From assembly GCA_900618795.1 (NCBI GenBank), contig UYJD01000002.1, positions 1,524,859-1,547,172 on the forward strand: a DNA stretch of 22,314 bases. Direction: 5' to 3'. Shown here in pieces: positions 10,682 to 20,627 of this stretch. This stretch comes from Cyanodermella asteris (lineage: Eukaryota > Ascomycota > Lecanoromycetes > Ostropales > Stictidaceae). Under the pieces are notes generated by a model that was given only the letters and a program-made list of their open reading frames with translations, had not been told where the DNA came from and ran no database searches. A program made the position numbers and the translations under genes. Each line of letters opens with the position of its first letter. Position 1 is the first letter of the stretch.

Positions 10682-10723
10682 ATGTCGGCTTTTCTCACAG
10701 CCGGCGTCCTGACTGGCACCTTG
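10682..10723 (+). CDS. Possible 5' end of a secreted protein, cut off by the gap
   Basis: From ATG 10682 the frame reads MSAFLTAGVLTGTL up to the first unknown base, a hydrophobic stretch like the start of a signal peptide. A TATA box lies 119 bases upstream. The context before the ATG (TTT) is poor for initiation, only 14 codons are visible, and nothing identifies a family. The rest, if it exists, would lie in the 574-base gap. This is a weak call. Confidence 0.15.
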
Positions 10724-11297
10724 NNNNNNNNNNNNNNNNNNNNNNNNNNNNNNNNNNNNNNNNNNNNNNNNNNNNNNNNNNNNNNNNNNNNNNNNNNNNN
10801 NNNNNNNNNNNNNNNNNNNNNNNNNNNNNNNNNNNNNNNNNNNNNNNNNNNNNNNNNNNNNNNNNNNNNNNNNNNNNNNNNNNNNNNNNNNNNNNNNNNN
10901 NNNNNNNNNNNNNNNNNNNNNNNNNNNNNNNNNNNNNNNNNNNNNNNNNNNNNNNNNNNNNNNNNNNNNNNNNNNNNNNNNNNNNNNNNNNNNNNNNNNN
11001 NNNNNNNNNNNNNNNNNNNNNNNNNNNNNNNNNNNNNNNNNNNNNNNNNNNNNNNNNNNNNNNNNNNNNNNNNNNNNNNNNNNNNNNNNNNNNNNNNNNN
11101 NNNNNNNNNNNNNNNNNNNNNNNNNNNNNNNNNNNNNNNNNNNNNNNNNNNNNNNNNNNNNNNNNNNNNNNNNNNNNNNNNNNNNNNNNNNNNNNNNNNN
11201 NNNNNNNNNNNNNNNNNNNNNNNNNNNNNNNNNNNNNNNNNNNNNNNNNNNNNNNNNNNNNNNNNNNNNNNNNNNNNNNNNNNNNNNNNNNNNNNNN
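10724..11297. other. Assembly gap (574 unknown bases)
   Basis: Every base in this interval is N. Reading frames that appear to cross it are artefacts of unknown codons. The gap length may be an estimate by the assembler. Sequence on both flanks is ordinary in composition, so it is not possible to say whether a repeat caused the gap. Confidence 0.99.
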
Positions 11298-11471
11298 TGA
11301 ACGGAGCTACCTCTATGCGACATCCATTTTGCTTGGTAGACGACGTGGGACCAAAAAAGTTAAATCAAGTCCTGAAACACAAATTAACCCTCTGACGAAG
11401 TATGGAATAAAGACCTCCATTTCTCTATTCGATTCGTGATATGGGAGCTTTGCATCCTGAGCGAATGGTAT

Positions 11472-12515
11472 TCAGATCCTCACAAGTCGCGAGATTGCGA
11501 CAGGCTGATCCTCGCAGCCCTCGTAGACAGCAGCCTTTGGCTGTCGACACCCTTGGCTTCTTGCGATGGCTCTGCCTTGCTTGTTCATCGCCTTCGACTT
11601 CTTATATTCCCATTCTTCCGAGGTGAGTCCAGCTACTCCGATGTCTCCACGGTCGTAGCCATCGCGTCGATCATCTTCCAGCTGTGGAATCAATCCAACC
11701 TAGATGCGCTGCATCAGAGCAGATTTGATCGGTGGAACAAGCATAGCCAGCGCCGATCGTTTGGTCAGTCGTTGCTCGCCAGGTGCGTATTTCACGCGAT
11801 GCAAGGGGGATCGCAGCACTCCGCCAGTCCACTCCACCATCGCATCGGCCATGTTGACGATCAGAGTGCCGGGCTGCGGCTTCACCCATTGCCATGTGCC
11901 CTCATCTGACCCCTCTCCATCATCAGCCATCGGTACTTGTAATCCTCCGTAGACATTGGCCGGCAGCGTCACAGAGCCGAAGTCTGTGTGGAGAAGAAGA
12001 CTAGTCCGCCTGTCCTCGGGTTTTAGGCTTGAAGAGTGTCGATTCATCGTGAGAATCGTGCCCGATCGTTCTTGCGGGAGCTGGAGCTTGCGAAAGACTC
12101 CAGTTGTCAGCCCAAGCTGTTGCTCAAGCGCAGAAAGGATCCGGGTCACTGCGTGCTGTCCGTGTTCGAGATATGATTTTGATAGTGCGCGAGACGCTCG
12201 AATCGGTGCGGGGCCATCGATGGAATCAATGTTGCCCAGAAGGTCATCTTGAAGCACTGCATAGAAAGTGCACCTGGCCCGCCGTCCCGTCTGAGTCAAC
12301 ATGAAACCTTCATGCTTATGTCTGATGTTCGTCAGCCGCGTTGTGCGGCACCGTCATGTTACCTTGGATGACTCGGAAGATCTCATCGAGCTCACCGACC
12401 ATTTTCCCTCTTCGTTCCCGGATGTCAGTTTCGCGAGAGATGTGACGTTCATTTTGGGAACCTGGGGGTCCTTCGGAAACTCTGGTGTCTCCTAGAATAG
12501 CTTAATGGAGACCAT
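11472..12515 (-). pseudogene. Decayed 2-oxoglutarate/Fe(II)-dependent oxygenase
   Basis: Relic of a fungal isopenicillin-N-synthase-like dioxygenase. The longest open part, 12302-11700 (200 codons), is the catalytic half and keeps the iron ligands HTD (H105, D107) and H168, and the 2-oxoglutarate-binding RxS-type Arg (R182), with NMADAMVEWTGGVLRS between. Similarity continues past its TAG stop (11702-11700) in the same frame to 11472: GLIPQLE, then LTSEEWEYKKSKAMNK, the usual tail of this family. Upstream, in phase from ATG 12515, the family's N-terminal TSLAKLTSGNEEG is visible after an in-frame TAG (12494-12492). A shifted frame then reads GELDEIFRVIQ (about 12396-12364). The segment expected between them, holding the GFFYL core, is missing. 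Two stops, a frame change and a deletion indicate a pseudogene. A shorter functional 200-residue protein or an unusual splice form cannot be fully excluded. Confidence 0.65.
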
Positions 12516-13718
12516 AGTGACTCAATGAGGACGTATACACGTAGCTTTTGTTAATTCCGAAAACACTAGCTGCTTATTACGATTTGAAGGGCTCTCGGAC
12601 GCTTTGAGAGCCTCCAAATCGCGCAACAATTAGCGTCCAGGTCGAACGTATAGCTGTGGGTCGAGACATGTTTGAATATGAGATGTCGATGCTGACGACT
12701 GCAACGTCGTAGCCATGTGGTCAAATCTCTGACGACCGTCTTTCGCACCTGCATGCCTACGTCTGCACACGATCGAGCGACGACATCAAGCAGTCGAGGT
12801 ATGTCGCGAAATGTGGGGTAGCATGAGGGACCCAAGCCATCGCCTGAGTATCAACCGAGCTCCATGCGCCGGTAAGGCTACAGGATACAGCACGACCGAT
12901 TTTGGTTCAGAAAAAGAGATAATCACCAATGGGTAAGCTGCCGCTTTGAAGAGATGGGTGTAGTGAAGAGTGAGTCGTTGCGGTACACCTAATTTTTGGC
13001 AGCTTCATTTTACAGGGCTGAAGTATTGCGTCGAGTGGCAATGGGGCCATGAGTTTGTGCCGTATAAGACCCTGTAAATGTCGGGAGTACGTAAATGACA
13101 ATTATTCGGAAATAATCCAGCGCCAAGATATGTGCTAATGCCAGCTTGACCCTTTGCGCAGTTTCTGCCGCTCCAAATTCCTCAAACAGATACACGTGAA
13201 AGATGCCATTTCCGTCCCTGCGTTGCAACGCAGAGCAGCCATTCTTCGATCCGTGGAGATGCAGACCGATCGAAGGGCAACCCGATGACGAATATCCCCA
13301 GACGGCAAAGTATGGGACCATCGAGGGGTTCAACGCCGAGGCTTGAGCCATTCCAAGCAGAAATTTACCTTATGCCCATCTCGTCACATCATCTCTGCAG
13401 ATCGTATCCACCTCGTCCTATCACAGTGGCGAGATAATAAGCCCCCGTTGACCAACGTTGAGATCTGTACAAAACCCCATGTTCAACCATCGGTGCTAAC
13501 GAGACGCCACGCGAACTCTATGCTCTTTCCGTCACGATGGAGTCTGCCGTCAAGCCTGTTTGGGTGGTGAGGGATGCCCGATTAGAGTGACAGCCCACAC
13601 TGGGATTTCCTTTCTTGTAGCGGCGTCTATGGCCTTGGTTCTGTTCTTCAACGTCTTGCAGCAGGCCGGTTTTCTGGTTTTGTCGTCGTGAGAAAATCCC
13701 GTTGGCAAAACGTCCGAT
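12516..13718. other. Intergenic region with no recognisable gene
   Basis: About 1.2 kb between the oxygenase relic and the peroxygenase gene. The longest open frame is 113 codons on the minus strand (13351-13010). Its translation has no motif I know and lacks clear coding bias, so I leave it uncalled. The right end should contain the promoter and leader of the peroxygenase gene. Confidence 0.5.
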
Positions 13719-14771
13719 ATGAGGTCTTCATTTGTCCCAATCCTGGCTGTTGCCGGCACGGCGTCAGCATCAGCAGGATTACTTGGACTTCCTTTACTGT
13801 CCGACATACAAATCGAGAACCTCCTTTCAAGCGCGAGTCCAGCACCGGCCAGCGATGCGAGATTCGCAAACTGGGTGGCTCCAGGTCCAAATGATGGTCA
13901 GTATATGCAAATTGTCATGTCATTGACCAGGTCCAAAACTGACTCCCTTCCAGTCCGCGGACCTTGCCCTGGCCTCAACACGGCCGCGAATCACGGTTTC
14001 ATCAACCACGACGGCAAGAACCTGAAAATCCCCGACCTGATCTCCGGCCTCGCGGCGTCCATGAACATCGGCCCGGACTTCACCGTCGTCATCGGCGCCG
14101 CAGCCCTGACCTCGAGCCCAAACATCCTCGGCGGATCCTTTACTCTCGCCGACATCGCGCAGCACAACTTCCCCATCGAGCACGACGCCTCCATCTCCCG
14201 CAAAGACGCCTACTTCGGCGACGACAGCAGCTTCAATCAGGACAACTACAACCAATACTTCAACTCGTTCGGGCAGAACACGACGGCGAATATCAAAAGC
14301 ATCGCTGCGGCCAAGTATCTGCGATACAAAGACAGTCTGGCGAAGAACCCGACGTTCACGTACAGCCTGAGGGAATTTGTGTTGTCGTACGGAGAAAATG
14401 CGTTGTGGGCACAGACGATGAGTGATGCGACGGCTTCTAGCGTCAGGTTGGACTACGCCAAGTACCTTTTCACCAAGGAGCGCTTCCCCACGGAATTGGG
14501 CTGGTCGCCCAGCAAGAGTCAGATCAGCCTGGCGACTCTTGGTGGCATGATCTTAGAGTTCTACGGTCAGAGCCCGGAGCCGTTTGCCGAGGTCGCACAC
14601 ATCGTGCAGTGAGTTTTTGCTTTCCAGATCGTCGTACATCGAGATCACAGTGAACATGAGACTAATCATGATGACAGGGACTCGTACAAGGACCTCTTTG
14701 AAGTGATCACCGGCGGATCGGAGCTTCTGTTCAACCTCACGCAGGGCATCAGCAGCGCATTGGGCTTATAA
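13719..14771 (+). CDS. Secreted heme-thiolate peroxidase/peroxygenase (chloroperoxidase family)
   Basis: Extracellular heme enzyme of the chloroperoxidase/unspecific peroxygenase family, using hydrogen peroxide to oxidise, halogenate or insert oxygen into organic substrates. Exons are 13719-13896, 13954-14608 and 14678-14771; introns are 57 nt (donor GTCAGT, acceptor CAG) and 69 nt (donor GTGAGT, acceptor CAG). The product has 308 residues. It begins with a signal peptide (MRSSFVPILAVAGTASA). The PCP motif at 63-65 in RGPCPGLNTAANHGF supplies the axial heme thiolate C64, and EHD at 135-137, followed by Ser139, is the Mg/heme-propionate motif. EHD rather than EGD points to the 'short' HTP type, although the chain is somewhat long for it. 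The acid-base residue could not be assigned with confidence. The specific substrate is unknown. Confidence 0.92.
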
Positions 14772-15453
14772 AGCGCGCCGGCGACTGCCTTTGCATGTGG
14801 CATGGCTCTTTTCCATTTCAAGCACATATGAATATGCAATGAGCTTTCACAACGTATGCTTTCATGACTTTCTCGAGATGCAACAGAAAGTTGACCCCGA
14901 CGAGCCTCACAAATTTCGAAGGTCTGCTGCGTGTATACGCCGTCGAAACGCTGACTGTGTGTATTCGTGAACGTCCAATAGCATCTGAGTTTCGACGTCA
15001 ATCCCAGGGTCGTCCATAAACACCAGCGTTGATATCTGTGAAGACTTCGGCTCCTGTGAAATTGCAACACATCCAAGTCTCGCTGGATCAGGCCAATTGA
15101 GAGCGTCCACAGGGCGGTTGATTGTCGAAGCGACTAGCCCGTAGCCCGACGCTCCAATGTTCGACTGACCCTTGTCAAGAGCTGGCACACGCCCACTCTT
15201 CCACAGAAGGCAGCCCAGGCAAGCCTACTGACAAGCGAAGCCAACTACTATTGGTGGCATTGCTTTTGGAATGTATCTCTGACTGCTACACAAGGTTGAA
15301 ATTCCACGTGCCGAAAACACAGGCAATGATTCACGGAACCTGCCATGATAACGATTCGGCCAGCATGTACAAGTACGCCCATATGCTAGCTGATCTCTCT
15401 TCAAGTCCTCTGTCCTCTCACTGTAAGCACGGTGACGATAGTGAACGACCACG
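14772..15453. other. Intergenic region upstream of the ankyrin gene
   Basis: About 680 bases between the peroxygenase stop codon and the ankyrin gene start. Several minus-strand frames of 93-136 codons overlap one another here (for example 15188-14907), but none shows a domain or a splice partner. The region should include the 3' UTR of the peroxygenase gene and the promoter of the ankyrin gene. Confidence 0.5.
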
Positions 15454-17791
15454 ATGGAACCCATCGGGGCAGCCGCGAGCGTGCTCACACTAATCGCTGC
15501 GAGTAACGCTGTCTGCCGCTTCATATCAACCTTGCGCCAGGCGCCGCAGGAGCTAGTGGCTTTGCAGCAGGAGCGATCAAATCTTAAGCTAGTGCTTGAA
15601 GAACTCGTGGGGCTTGACAAGCAATGCGACGTTATCACGCAGAATGAAGAGAGCCTTAGCAACCTTATCGGGCAGGCGAAGACCGCCGTCGAGTCCCTCG
15701 ATGTCTTTGTCGAGCATCTGCAAAGTTCCCCGCACCTGTGGCGTGTCAAGTGGGCTGCTAAGCACAAAAGACATGCGGAGACACTCCTGAGAGACTTTTC
15801 AAGAATACGAGCCAATTTGGTGGCGATTGTGAGCACGAGAACTTTGTAAGTTGCATGTCTTTCCAACCAGTGAGGACTTTGGCTTGTATTCATATGTGGC
15901 AAGCTCAAATTATTGGTTATAACGGCTTGAACTGATCAAAGACAGATCCGGAACTACCAAGATTCAAGCAACCGTGGTCGAGGTCGCTCTGGGTGTTGAA
16001 AAACATGCGGTGAATCAGATTTCCGAACTCGAACGACTGCTCAAACATCAGACGGTGCACTTTGGCACGGTCGAGACTCAACTAAGCACTGGTTTCACCG
16101 ACCTCGATGCGCAACTTCACTCGGAAGGATCCAGACGTGCTAAGGAGTCTCTGCAATTGAGCAGACAGCTGGCACAGCAAAGCAAGATGCTCCAACTTTT
16201 GTATGAAGAGATGAAAGCCGGGCGGTTCGATCAGACAATCTTGCAGACCGGACTCTCTCCAAAACCGTACACCACCGTGTCGTCCAGGAAAGTAGCGAAT
16301 AGATGCACCAAAGCGTGTATCTGCGAATGCCATGGGAAAGTCGCTGTAGCAAAGCTAGACCCGCCAGGAGGGTTGTTCGGAAACGTCAGTGGCAGCTATC
16401 AAGGCCGTTGCTCGGTCTCGACCTGCAGGGCTAATCAAAAGTTCAACGTCAAGGCAACCTGGGTCCTCCCGCAATGGATAGTGGCGAAAGTTACATCTGT
16501 GGCAGTTGCCAAGTCAGAGCGATGCGGGCTCAAGGTCCAGCTAAAGACTCGAGTGTATTCTCGAGATGAGACGTTGCACCGTGTCGTCGAACAAGGCGAT
16601 ATGCAAAGCGCTCGCCAATTAGTGCAAAGCCGTGAGACTGCTCTCGACGAACTCGAGTCGGGCTACGGTCAGACGGCACTCGTGTGGGCTATCAATCGTG
16701 TTCAACTCGACCTTTGCGAGTTTCTGATACATCAAAAGGCTGACCCGGAGCTGGAAGATTTCTCGGGAAGGTCACCGAAGTGTGTAGCATTGATGCAAAT
16801 CATTTACGAGACCCGAGCGAACACGAAAAAGTCACTCGATAACGCGGCTCGGCTCAGGACTCTCTTTTGGGATGAGTATGGGTTTGAAGAGATGGACTTT
16901 AGCAGTCTCCACGAGATTGTACTGGGCCTGAGGCCAGGCAGCTTGGCGTCGGAGCTGATACACACCGATGTCAATATAAACCACCAGGACCGGGCCGGCC
17001 GCACTGCCTTGTACTGGGCAGCAGCCGGGAACGACGTCAAAGCCATGGATGTACTCTTCCAGAACGGTGCAGATCCCGACCTTGCGGATAATCACGGCTC
17101 AACGCCCATGAACGCTGCAAGCGCAATTACAGGTTCCGTGGGACCGAAAGCTATGCGCCTCCTTTTGGACCACAAGGCAAGTTTGAAAGCCGCAAAGGGG
17201 TCGGGCTTCACGCCACTCCTTCACGCTGCATACCACAGGAATGATGTCGCATTCATTTTGCCTCTCATCAAGGCTGGGTGTGATGCCAACCATCGAGAGC
17301 TTCGGGGTATGAACTCACTCGCCCGAGCTGCTCTGAAGGATCGTGATCAGACAGCTGCAGTTCTGCTCAAGCACGGAGCAAACAAGGACAATATAGACAA
17401 TCAAGGCTACACCGTGGTAGCCACTGCAGTGCAGAGCGGCGCCAATAGGGTCTTGCGCATGCTGCTCGAGCACGGTGCTGATTATCGTCGAACGACGAGG
17501 GCAGGGCAAACAATTTTGCATATTGCGGCAAGCTCTGCCAATGCAAATGAGAAGACGTTGGATATCCTACATCACTCCAGAGTGGGCGGCATCGATGTCA
17601 ATTCAGTCGACAATAAAGGACGTGCAGCTCTTCAGCTTCTCGGTGAGCGAAAAGAATGCTCGCCGGAGTTCAGGGATATGTTCTTCACACTGATCCAACA
17701 CATGCAGCCGCAGCCGAGAGCGGGCTTCGGGGCGGTCCAACCTACTGAGAATACAAGCCTGGACCAGATGCTGACAATGGTCATGAGCTGA
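15454..17791 (+). CDS. Ankyrin-repeat protein with fungal STAND-type (helo-like) N-terminus
   Basis: Exons 15454-15845 and 15946-17791 are joined by a 100-nt intron (donor GTAAGT, acceptor GACAG) and give 745 residues. The N-terminus, MEPIGAAASVLTLIAAS followed by helices to about residue 130, resembles the helo-like domain found at the front of fungal NLR/STAND proteins. Residues 140-225 look like coiled coil. A Cys/His cluster follows: C251, C255, C257, C259 and H260, then C286 and C291, a possible metal site. From about 335 to 700 there are some seven or eight ankyrin repeats, such as GRTALYWAAAGNDVKAMDVL and LRMLLEHGADYRR. No NACHT or NB-ARC P-loop is present. Such architectures are common in Pezizomycotina, and by analogy may act in nonself recognition or as a scaffold; the function is not known. 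Start and splice phase are consistent. Confidence 0.88.
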
Positions 17792-18061
17792 GACCCAAAT
17801 CTGGAAGCAATCTCGGCGATGGTTGAGGGCACCAGGCAAAACCTTGCGCGAATAAGCTACGAAGAGGCCCGGTCAAGGGTAGTGGTCGTCACTTTGACGA
17901 AGTTGCAATCATATTTATACTTGGACAAATTTATGATGAAAGCCATGCTGTTTAACGCTTGAACTGCTTCATTTTGTACACTTGGGTATCATCCTGTCCT
18001 CCAACGCCGACGCAAAACATCAGAAATGACCATGATAGACATGAAGAATCGGAACTGCCGA
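17792..18061. other. Convergent 3' intergenic spacer
   Basis: The 270 bases between the stop codons of the ankyrin gene (plus) and the 7TM gene (minus) should hold both 3' UTRs. I see no further gene and no strong polyadenylation signal of the AATAAA type. Confidence 0.6.
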
Positions 18062-19242
18062 TTACACCTCTTCGTGTGTGATATGGGTGCTCTTCTCCAC
18101 CCTGATGCCGCCATGATTTGCACTCAACGGCTGCATCCTGATATCGTTCGGCGGCGGAGTCAGCAGCGACCGGCCACCGGCTCTAGGCGTCATCGTCTCC
18201 TCAAAGCCGACCTCAATTGTCATCTCATTCCTTGTGTCCTTCTTGCTCCCGAACGAGACGAACCCTTTTCGGCTCGTCCTCTTCGGGTTGACGGCACTTC
18301 CACCTCTCGACGACGCAGCCTTGTACGGCTTGCCGAGCATCCAGAGCCACATCGGCCTCAGCAGCGGCACGCTCGCCGCGACCATGACCAAGTTCGTCTC
18401 GGCCGAAGTCCAGCAGCTGAGCGTCACCACGGCCCAGGTGATGTCCCGCTCCGTCTGGTCTCGTAAATGTGGAATCTTGAATCCGGCACAGATCGTCGCG
18501 CTGACGCCGAGGCCCATTAGGATGCAGATGCTGATCTTCTTCCTCCTCTCCATCTTCAGATTCTTCAAGATAAAGATCGGATATCCCGCCAAATTCAGGT
18601 CGACAAAAGCGCTAAACACCGATGTCGCGATGCCGGTGAAGGCGATGACGCGCGGATCCCAGCACGTGGCGCCGGGAACTTCGGTCCACAGTGCGAACGC
18701 GGGCGTGCACTGCACGAAGAGGAAGATGGAGTAGATTGTGCTGAGCACGGTCATGATGCCCGTGATGGTGTAGAGGTAGTACTTGATCCATTTTGGTGCC
18801 GAGTGTCCCGCGATCCGGATCAGGACGCAGGCGGCGGCAATCTTTGGCAGTGCCATGGCGAACTGGGCAAAGGGCACGCCGACGGTACCGAGCAGAGAGG
18901 CTTTGGCTAGGTCGGCTGGGCTGAGATACCAGACGTGCCGACCGGCGCCATAGCCGCCGGCAGCGAGTTGGAGGGCGGTGTATATTGTGTCGAGGAGCTT
19001 GTTTCGACATTAGTCCAGGTTGATAAATGTGAGGTGGAGAGCTTGCGTTTGCTTACCAGGGCGAAGCCCAAGATCATGTCGCTCCAGTCTGGCATCCGAA
19101 GGAGGTAGAATCGGGTAAAGAGGCGGGCACCGACTGTAAAGAAGGCGAGACCGAAGCCAATGCTGGAGACGACCGCCACTTGCCAGAAGCGAGACTCATC
19201 TGGTGGGAGAGGATCTGGCACGGCAGTGCTCCAGGAAGACAT
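18062..19242 (-). CDS. Fungal rhodopsin-domain 7TM integral membrane protein
   Basis: Exons 19242-19057 and 18997-18062, with a 59-nt intron (donor GTAAGC, ACTAA branch, acceptor AAG), give 373 residues. Seven hydrophobic segments are visible: about 22-43, 53-80, 101-124, 132-155, 170-196, 206-228 and 240-264. The loop motif QCTPAFALWTEVPGATCWDP, with a probable disulfide pair, and the last-helix motif CWTSAETNLVMVAASVPLLRP are characteristic of the fungal rhodopsin-domain family that includes Pth11-like receptors. No CFEM domain precedes it. The cytoplasmic tail (about 270-373) is Ser/Arg-rich and likely phosphorylated. It would sit in the plasma membrane; a receptor role is inferred from relatives, and the ligand is unknown. 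It is convergent with the ankyrin gene. Confidence 0.9.
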
Positions 19243-20600
19243 GATGAAGATTCAAAACGAAGATAGTGATTGCCGAAAGTACCAGTGATGACTTTCAAGT
19301 GAACGTCTTCAGCTCACTGAGGAGGATATGCAAGCCTCATCAAAGCTGAACGTTACGATTGTGAATACAGGCCACACTTGTTGGTGGATTCCCGGAGTTA
19401 GACAGAGAGCCGTGGGTATAGGGTGAGGCAAAGAGTCGAAAATCAACAGTGGCGGATCAGGCATGTATATCAGGTGGCAGCTGGTCAAAAGGCAAACGGG
19501 ACAAGCATTAGCTGCATGCCGGGCCACATGGCACGAACAAAAGTCAAGAAGCGATATCGATCAATACAAGGATGAGGGAGGTAGCAATCCGCCCTTCGCG
19601 ATCATGGTGCCATTGCACATTCTGAACAGGCCTGCCGGACTTTCAGAGCGGATCTTGTCTTGCGGCGTAGAATAGCGAGATTCTCTATTAGACAGGGACT
19701 GGATTGGAAACACGAAAGGCCAACAGGACTCTCTGGGCCAGGTCAAGCACCAGAAGCCTGCGGCGTGGAATGTCCTGCAGAGCCGAAGTTGAAGGAAACA
19801 GACCACCAAAGAGGCTTAGATAAACCGAACGACCTTAAAGCAGGGTTAGCACTGGCCATGCATATGTCCAGACTGGCGCTCCGGAACACACATAAACCAG
19901 GACAGGCATGATAGATTTGGGGACATTATGGTGGATGTGGAGCACTTTGCGGGCTTGCTTCGACTGCAACGTCGACCTGTGAAGTGATACCTAGGTCAAA
20001 ACGGCTAGTTGCCGTCATTTCGCGATTCCTGTGAAGTATATCTGCGATCCGAACTTGTGTGGATGAGGTAAACCGAGAAGTTTAGTGCTTTTCAAATCAT
20101 GACCCTCAGCAGCCAACGCCTCTCGAAAGTCATGATGATCGATCATTCGAAGAACTTCTTGCTTGATGGTTCGGAAACAGGCACGTTGAGGACGGTTCCC
20201 AGGACCCATCATCCTGGCGGCGGTCCTTCCGCATTGTCTCTCCAACCGACAGCCACAACACCACGCGTCCCAGTGATATACCAAACAGTTCCATATGCAC
20301 TCCGGACCGTAGTCAGCTGCTTCGGCCAATGGCTGCAACGGGAGTGAATGGCCCGGGCGAGAGTGGAGCACTTTGGGTGGTAAGCCGGAGCGGACAAATT
20401 GCAGCAAGAGAGGTTCGGATTCGAAACCGACGTTGTTTATCCGACGCCAAGCCGTTTTCGCGTCAACGTCTCACTTCAGGTTAACCATCGGTTCGGCCAA
20501 AGATGAATATAACACAAAGCCCCTGACGCCCTCTCATCGGCTCATACCCGTCCGCAAGTGCATTGCGCAAGGACACCAAGGATGGCGCCGGTCGTCTTAC

Positions 20601-20627
20601 GCAACGGTCGCAACGTTCGCAACCTGC
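20601..20627 (+). repeat. Three imperfect 9-bp tandem units
   Basis: GCAACGGTC, GCAACGTTC and GCAACCTGC follow one another directly. In the 75-codon frame starting at ATG 20582 they fall at residues 7-15, reading RNG-RNV-RNL (out of phase with the unit boundaries). It is a small local duplication with no assigned role. Confidence 0.5.

Larger units (their letters stand above)
9781..10723. other. Upstream region of the PP2A gene; no secure gene
   Basis: The left part should carry the PP2A promoter and leader. Two weak possibilities lie to the right on the plus strand. One is a small spliced frame starting at ATG 10222. The other is an ATG at 10682 preceded by a TATA box and running into the gap. 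Neither has recognisable homology, and both are described separately. Confidence 0.4.

Noticed and set aside
10612-11439. Long open frames on both strands across the unknown bases
   Set aside because: They exist only because runs of N contain no stop codons; nothing can be said about their content.
13010-13351. Minus-strand 113-codon frame
   Set aside because: No motif, no partner exon and no clear codon bias; likely chance in GC-balanced intergenic DNA.
13964-14425. Plus-strand 153-codon frame and the opposite minus-strand frames inside the peroxygenase gene
   Set aside because: They are alternative-phase shadows of the conserved second exon, with Arg/His-rich or Val/Gly/Asp-rich composition caused by GC-rich third positions.
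14666-15188. Overlapping minus-strand frames between the peroxygenase and ankyrin genes
   Set aside because: They overlap each other in different phases and partly overlie the last peroxygenase exon. No recognisable domain is present.
20401-20470. tRNA-like GTTTCGAATCC sequence on the minus strand
   Set aside because: It resembles a pol III B box, but the T-arm stem has a mismatch and the only A-box-like sequence is too close for a tRNA cloverleaf.
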